This document shows positions 60,704 through 64,000 of a DNA stretch of 64,000 bases, piece by piece. Within the stretch, counting starts at the first letter, position 1, and each line of letters starts with the position of its first letter. Made by a program: the position numbers and the translations under genes. The stretch is from JABWCQ01 sp964530625 (GTDB lineage Bacteria; Electryoneota; RPQS01), in the NCBI GenBank assembly GCA_964530625.1, contig CAZHAK010000010.1, positions 26,574-90,573 on the forward strand, in the 5' to 3' direction. Under the pieces are notes generated by a model. It saw only the letters and a program-made list of their open reading frames with translations. It was not told the origin of the DNA and made no database searches.

Positions 60704-60745
60704 CCCCTTCTCCGTTCACGGGGAAGGGGCCGGGGGATGGGGCCT
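60704..60745. repeat. GC-rich hairpin repeat overlapping the 3' end of the restriction-modification gene
   Basis: An 11-bp stem (60704-60714 with 60719-60729, TTCA loop, one G-T pair) followed by a GGGCCGGGGGATGGGG tail. The gene's stop codon (60716-60718) lies in it, and its last residues (PHPPAPSP) are encoded by the repeat tail. Confidence 0.75.
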
Positions 60746-63724
60746 GCCTTCAACCACCGCAATCTCCTCCGCCGTCAACCCATAAAGTTCATACACCAAC
60801 AAATCAATTTCCCGATCCGTCGCCGCAATCTGCCGCTCCATCTTCTCGCGCTCATTCGGCGTCTTCACTTCCGGCAGCTTCTTATTCAACTCCAGCATCC
60901 GCTCAACTAACTTCACCATCTTGTCATGACGAGCCTTGTCGGCTTTGTCTTTGAAGTTGATCGTGCGGATGGGAAGTTGAGAGACATGTTGCTTCTTGAC
61001 TTCTGCAAGAGCTTCGCCTTTTTCAGGATTCATGATTTCGTAAACAAAGCCAAGTAGCTGTGAATTTACTAAGCCAAGCAGATACTGCAAAAACGGTCCA
61101 TCACTTCCCGGCAGAATAACATGCAGATTGTTTCGAGCAATGTAACCTGCCATACTCGTAGTTGCAATGAGCGAGTCCCCTGTTTGGCGCACTAGCACTT
61201 TGAATGGTGCCTCAAAAATCTTGGGGTCGCGCGGTGCAGCTAGCCATGGGCCGTACTTTATCCAATAGTCATTGTCCCAAAGTGTTCTATATCGATGAAT
61301 AAGACTCCCGCGTAAGAGTGGGCTCCATTCCTTCGATGGCCGTTTCCCTTCCGCAACGAACACGTGGTTCTTAGCAACCTCCTTTGTTTGCGGAGGTGTA
61401 CCTTTACCAACCTCGAACGGTTTAACTCCGTTGAACACGTCAAAGAGTGAGTCAAGCCGCGCTGAGGCTGTAATAATTCTATCAAAGAGTCTCTGTTCTG
61501 AGTCTGATGAGCTTATGTTGATTACGGAACCGTCTCGCGGAATCAATTCTCTCGATAGCATCAGAAACTCTCGATTCTCAAATCCCTCTCTCCTATCAAC
61601 GTGAAGTTGTCCTTTATCGGGTAATGCATTCTCAAACACCAAGACATGTGTGTCAACGGTGGCCTTGAAAACTTTCTTAGGTAAGAGTAGGACTCTTCGC
61701 CATTTGAATTGGGATGCAAGGAAACTTCTTATTGAGCTAAAGGTAATGCTCTGGAGCCAAGTATTAGAGACAATGACGCCAAGCTGCGCCTTCGGGCGAA
61801 GAAGTAACTTGTATCTCTCTAAGAACAGCAGATACCAATCCTTCTGGTAGTCTTGAAAATGATATTGCTTTTCAAAATAGCGTTGCTGTGCGTCGGGAAT
61901 CTCATAACCATACGGCGGATTCCCAATCACCGCATCAAACCCACCCTGCTTAAACACATCCTTAAACTCCGCCTGCCAATCAAACGGATTGATGCGAGCG
62001 ATTTCTTCTTGGGTTAGCTCGCTCGTCTTTCCACTATTGCGGGTCTGGAGACCCACAACGGCGGGCTCTTTTGTTCCGCGATTGCGGGTCTGGAGACCCA
62101 CAACGGCGGTTATGTCCGGCCCCACCAGCGAATTCCCGCACTTGATGTTCTCTCCCAAATCCGGCAACGCATGATGCCGGAGCGACAACTCGCCCTGCAC
62201 CTCCGCCGCATTCGACCCCTCCAAAACTTTCAACAACAGCGACAGCTTAGTCACTTCCACAGCCTGCCCGTCAATATCCACGCCGTAGATATTGTTAAGC
62301 AAAATCCGCTTCCGCTCAGCCAGCGTCAACCGCCATCCCGCCGGAGTTTCGTAGATCTTCTGTCCCCCTCCGCGCTGCGCAGGGGGGTTAGGGGGGGTCG
62401 GTCTGCGTTTGGTAATGTCGGTCTTGCCTGGCGCGGGCGGCACGCCTGCCGCCTCTACATATCGTTCGAGGTGCCAATCCAACAAATACTGATAAGCCCC
62501 AATCAAAAAACTCCCCGACCCGCAGGCCGGATCAAGCACACGCAACTTGGAAACTTCCTCAGGTGTTTTCCCTTCAACCAATTTCCCTACCGTGTGCTTG
62601 ACAATGTAATCTACAATATAGGTCGGCGTGTAATAGACACCGCCCGCCTTACGCACCTCGGGCTTCTCTTCTACTTCAACCGAGCGGCCCGTGTTGACAA
62701 TCACCTTGCCCAAAAACTGCTCGTACACTTGCCCCAGAATATCCGCCGGAAAGACGCGGAACTCATACGGACTCTGCGGATAATAGAGCGTCCGCAGCAC
62801 CTCTTTCAAAATCTTGTCGTCTACGGTCAGCCCCGGAGTCAGCGTGTCCGGATGAGACGCGCGCCCTTTTTCTTTCTGAAAATGGAACAGTCCCGAATTG
62901 TATCGCTCGTCCGCCCGTTTGAATAATTTGACCAACGAGTCATAGACCCCCGCGCCCTTGAGCAATCCCTCAAGCTGTCCATACTCTTCAATTCCGCGAT
63001 CCTCGCACACGCGCAGAAAAATTATCCGGTCAATGATTCGCCCGACCGAAAAATTCAAATCCTCAATCGAAAGGTCTTTATTCCGCAGTTTTAGATTCTT
63101 CGCCAGCAAATCGCGCCACAGTTCAATCTCTTTCAAGAACTCGCTGTCCACCTCCTGCGTCCCGCGCTTCCCCTTCATCCCCTGCGCGTATTTATCGAAC
63201 GAGCCTTTTAAAATCGCGTCGCGGGAAAAAGTGCTGGACAGGTACTCCCACTTCTCCGCGTATTTTTCATATGTGAAATACTCGACACGATGTTTGCCGG
63301 CGGCCTCACCGACCTCCGGACGATAACGGCAATCATACACCGCCAGTTCAGAGAAGTTCGTCAATATCGAGAGCGGCAATTTCGCCGACCACGCGTAGCG
63401 GCGCAACTGATAAGCCGGATCTTTCTGATCCACTACCGACACGCGTGGTTTCTTAGCTTCCAAGAAAAACTTGCGTTGCCCGCCAATCCGAAAACTGTAA
63501 TCCGGAGCCTTCATCGCTCCGCCAATCCGAATCGCGTCTTCATGCACGACATCTTTGTAGGCTTCCGCATACCCCTGCTCGTTATCCATATCCCAGCCCA
63601 ACAGCTTGAACAACGGATTGATGAACTCCTGCCGCGCCTGAGCTTCGTTGTACGAGTCTGAGCGGTAGGAGTCGCGATTGCGCTCATACCGCTCACAAAG
63701 GTCGTGAATAAGGGGTGGGGGCAT
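60716..63724 (-). CDS. Type IIG-like restriction enzyme/N6-adenine methyltransferase
   Basis: A single-chain restriction-modification protein of 1,002 residues. The N-terminal PD-(D/E)XK nuclease has Asp75 (APDYSF) and EAK 89-91. A helical region leads into the gamma-class methyltransferase with SAM motif DPACGSGS (398-405) and catalytic NPPY (602-605); the last third is the target recognition domain plus a C-terminal helical part. It needs no separate specificity subunit. Odd features: a 16-residue proline-rich insertion (about 440-455, RRPTPPNPPAQRGG) and a tandem 15-residue repeat (540-563, VVGLQTRN twice), both encoded by palindromic DNA repeats, and a repeat-derived C-terminus. The reading frame stays open, so it may still be active. 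The recognition site is unknown. Confidence 0.9.
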   Translation of the reverse strand: MPPPLIHDLCERYERNRDSYRSDSYNEAQARQEFINPLFKLLGWDMDNEQGYAEAYKDVVHEDAIRIGGAMKAPDYSFRIGGQRKFFLEAKKPRVSVVDQKDPAYQLRRYAWSAKLPLSILTNFSELAVYDCRYRPEVGEAAGKHRVEYFTYEKYAEKWEYLSSTFSRDAILKGSFDKYAQGMKGKRGTQEVDSEFLKEIELWRDLLAKNLKLRNKDLSIEDLNFSVGRIIDRIIFLRVCEDRGIEEYGQLEGLLKGAGVYDSLVKLFKRADERYNSGLFHFQKEKGRASHPDTLTPGLTVDDKILKEVLRTLYYPQSPYEFRVFPADILGQVYEQFLGKVIVNTGRSVEVEEKPEVRKAGGVYYTPTYIVDYIVKHTVGKLVEGKTPEEVSKLRVLDPACGSGSFLIGAYQYLLDWHLERYVEAAGVPPAPGKTDITKRRPTPPNPPAQRGGGQKIYETPAGWRLTLAERKRILLNNIYGVDIDGQAVEVTKLSLLLKVLEGSNAAEVQGELSLRHHALPDLGENIKCGNSLVGPDITAVVGLQTRNRGTKEPAVVGLQTRNSGKTSELTQEEIARINPFDWQAEFKDVFKQGGFDAVIGNPPYGYEIPDAQQRYFEKQYHFQDYQKDWYLLFLERYKLLLRPKAQLGVIVSNTWLQSITFSSIRSFLASQFKWRRVLLLPKKVFKATVDTHVLVFENALPDKGQLHVDRREGFENREFLMLSRELIPRDGSVINISSSDSEQRLFDRIITASARLDSLFDVFNGVKPFEVGKGTPPQTKEVAKNHVFVAEGKRPSKEWSPLLRGSLIHRYRTLWDNDYWIKYGPWLAAPRDPKIFEAPFKVLVRQTGDSLIATTSMAGYIARNNLHVILPGSDGPFLQYLLGLVNSQLLGFVYEIMNPEKGEALAEVKKQHVSQLPIRTINFKDKADKARHDKMVKLVERMLELNKKLPEVKTPNEREKMERQIAATDREIDLLVYELYGLTAEEIAVVEGRPHPPAPSP
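62036..62064 (-). repeat. In-frame 29-bp palindromic repeat, copy 1
   Basis: Identical to 62081-62109. Its core is the perfect inverted repeat GGGTCT/AGACCC with a 2-base loop. It is translated as VVGLQTRN within the methyltransferase gene. Confidence 0.85.
62081..62109 (-). repeat. In-frame 29-bp palindromic repeat, copy 2
   Basis: Identical to copy 1, with start-to-start distance of 45 bp (15 codons), so the reading frame is preserved. Confidence 0.85.
62362..62402 (-). repeat. In-frame GC-rich repeat insertion
   Basis: A CCCCCT / AGGGGG stem (62364-62369 with 62381-62386) followed by a G-rich tail, encoding the proline-rich insert of the methyltransferase. Flanking protein sequence (DWHLERYVE before, GWRLTLAERKRILLNNIYGVD after) is conserved family sequence. 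Confidence 0.75.
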
Positions 63725-63857
63725 GGGGAATTGGATCGTGTAACAGATAGAATTCGCGTCATATTCGTGGTCTTCGAGCTAAGTTGCCCAGCATGTTTCC
63801 AAAGACCTGCGAACAAGAACGTGATTTGGATTGATTTTATCAAGCGAAGCGGTTTCC

Positions 63858-63896
63858 AGAGAGGTCCTTCAGGCCGCAGCGGCCTTCAGGATGACG
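63858..63896 (-). repeat. Dispersed repeat, right copy (inverted partner at 60663-60699)
   Basis: 39 bp; the reverse complement begins GTCATCCTGAAG and ends TGAAGGACCTCTCTG like the left copy, and the core AAGGCCGC/GCGGCCTT is itself palindromic. The surrounding 63725-64000 holds no supported gene. Confidence 0.85.
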
Positions 63897-64000
63897 ACGC
63901 GCTTTGAAATTGCGGTTAAGTTCAACGTGTGCGGATTGCCATCCGCAGCAGATTCCAGGCCCCAGCGTTAGCCCCCCATGTTCCCCCCAAAACATCAGAC

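Noticed and set aside
62036..62109. CRISPR-like pair of 29-bp repeats with a 16-bp spacer
   Set aside because: Only two units, spacer far too short, in frame inside a conserved gene and no cas genes nearby.
62171..62926. 251-residue plus-strand frame opposite the restriction-modification gene
   Set aside because: It lies wholly antisense to a strongly conserved methyltransferase region; its residues have no domain pattern and it arises from the codon bias of the real gene.
63704..63907. 67-residue plus-strand frame at the right edge
   Set aside because: Its 3' half is the dispersed repeat and its 5' half is antisense to the start of the restriction-modification gene.

Overview
The window looks like chromosomal DNA of an uncultured Gram-negative bacterium, probably from the FCB superphylum or a neighbouring candidate phylum. 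The evidence is an outer-membrane secretin, Omp85-like and other barrel proteins, Mla-type lipid transport genes, several lipoproteins, a MurE with the meso-DAP motif, and two secreted subtilases ending in the FlgD-like domain (FPNPFNP motif) typical of type IX-sorted proteins in such phyla. The exact phylum cannot be fixed from this sequence alone. I see no rRNA, tRNA, CRISPR array or phage module.

Layout. (1) 2-3555, + strand: the 3' part of a beta-propeller/Omp85-like barrel protein, then an MlaE permease and MlaF ATPase. (2) 3641-6949, - strand: a MacA-like adaptor, a MacB-like permease and a propeller lipoprotein. (3) 7257-24510, + strand: a nearly canonical dcw cluster (mraZ, small ORF, rsmH, ftsL, ftsI, murE, murF, mraY, murD, ftsW, murG, murC, murB, ftsQ, ftsA, ftsZ) with a sigma-70-type promoter, a likely MraZ operator and a possible attenuator before rsmH. 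(4) 24631-25680: an M42 aminopeptidase. (5) 25749-31249, - strand: two tandem paralogous S8 peptidases. (6) 31549-58958, - strand: about 27 kb of type IV pilus genes. (7) 59224-60303: ychF. (8) 60716-63724: a type IIG-like restriction-modification gene loaded with and flanked by short repeats.

The pilus region is the most interesting part. I find three good -24/-12 (sigma-54) promoters: before pilB (pilB, a cyclase-fold-like protein, pilT2, pilC, pilR), before pilA, and before a tightly packed 20-kb run. That run starts with a roughly 2,020-residue Ig-repeat protein and goes on through a beta-barrel, three prepilin-like proteins, a TPR protein, a second pilT, a four-gene signalling block, a pilM-pilN fusion, a lipoprotein, pilO, pilP and a short pilQ. 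A PilR-type sigma-54 activator lies in the first operon, so the whole machine looks like one regulon.

The best candidate for an undescribed system is the block at 36215-40648. It holds a PilT paralogue, a PATAN/DUF4388-like protein, a DnaA-like AAA+ ATPase fused to the N-terminal domain of PilB/MshE-type motors, a lone receiver, and a PAS/HATPase protein whose phospho-acceptor histidine seems to be missing. I infer a control module acting on the pilus motors. A second unusual signal is the restriction-modification gene, which carries in-frame palindromic repeat insertions and lies between inverted copies of another repeat.
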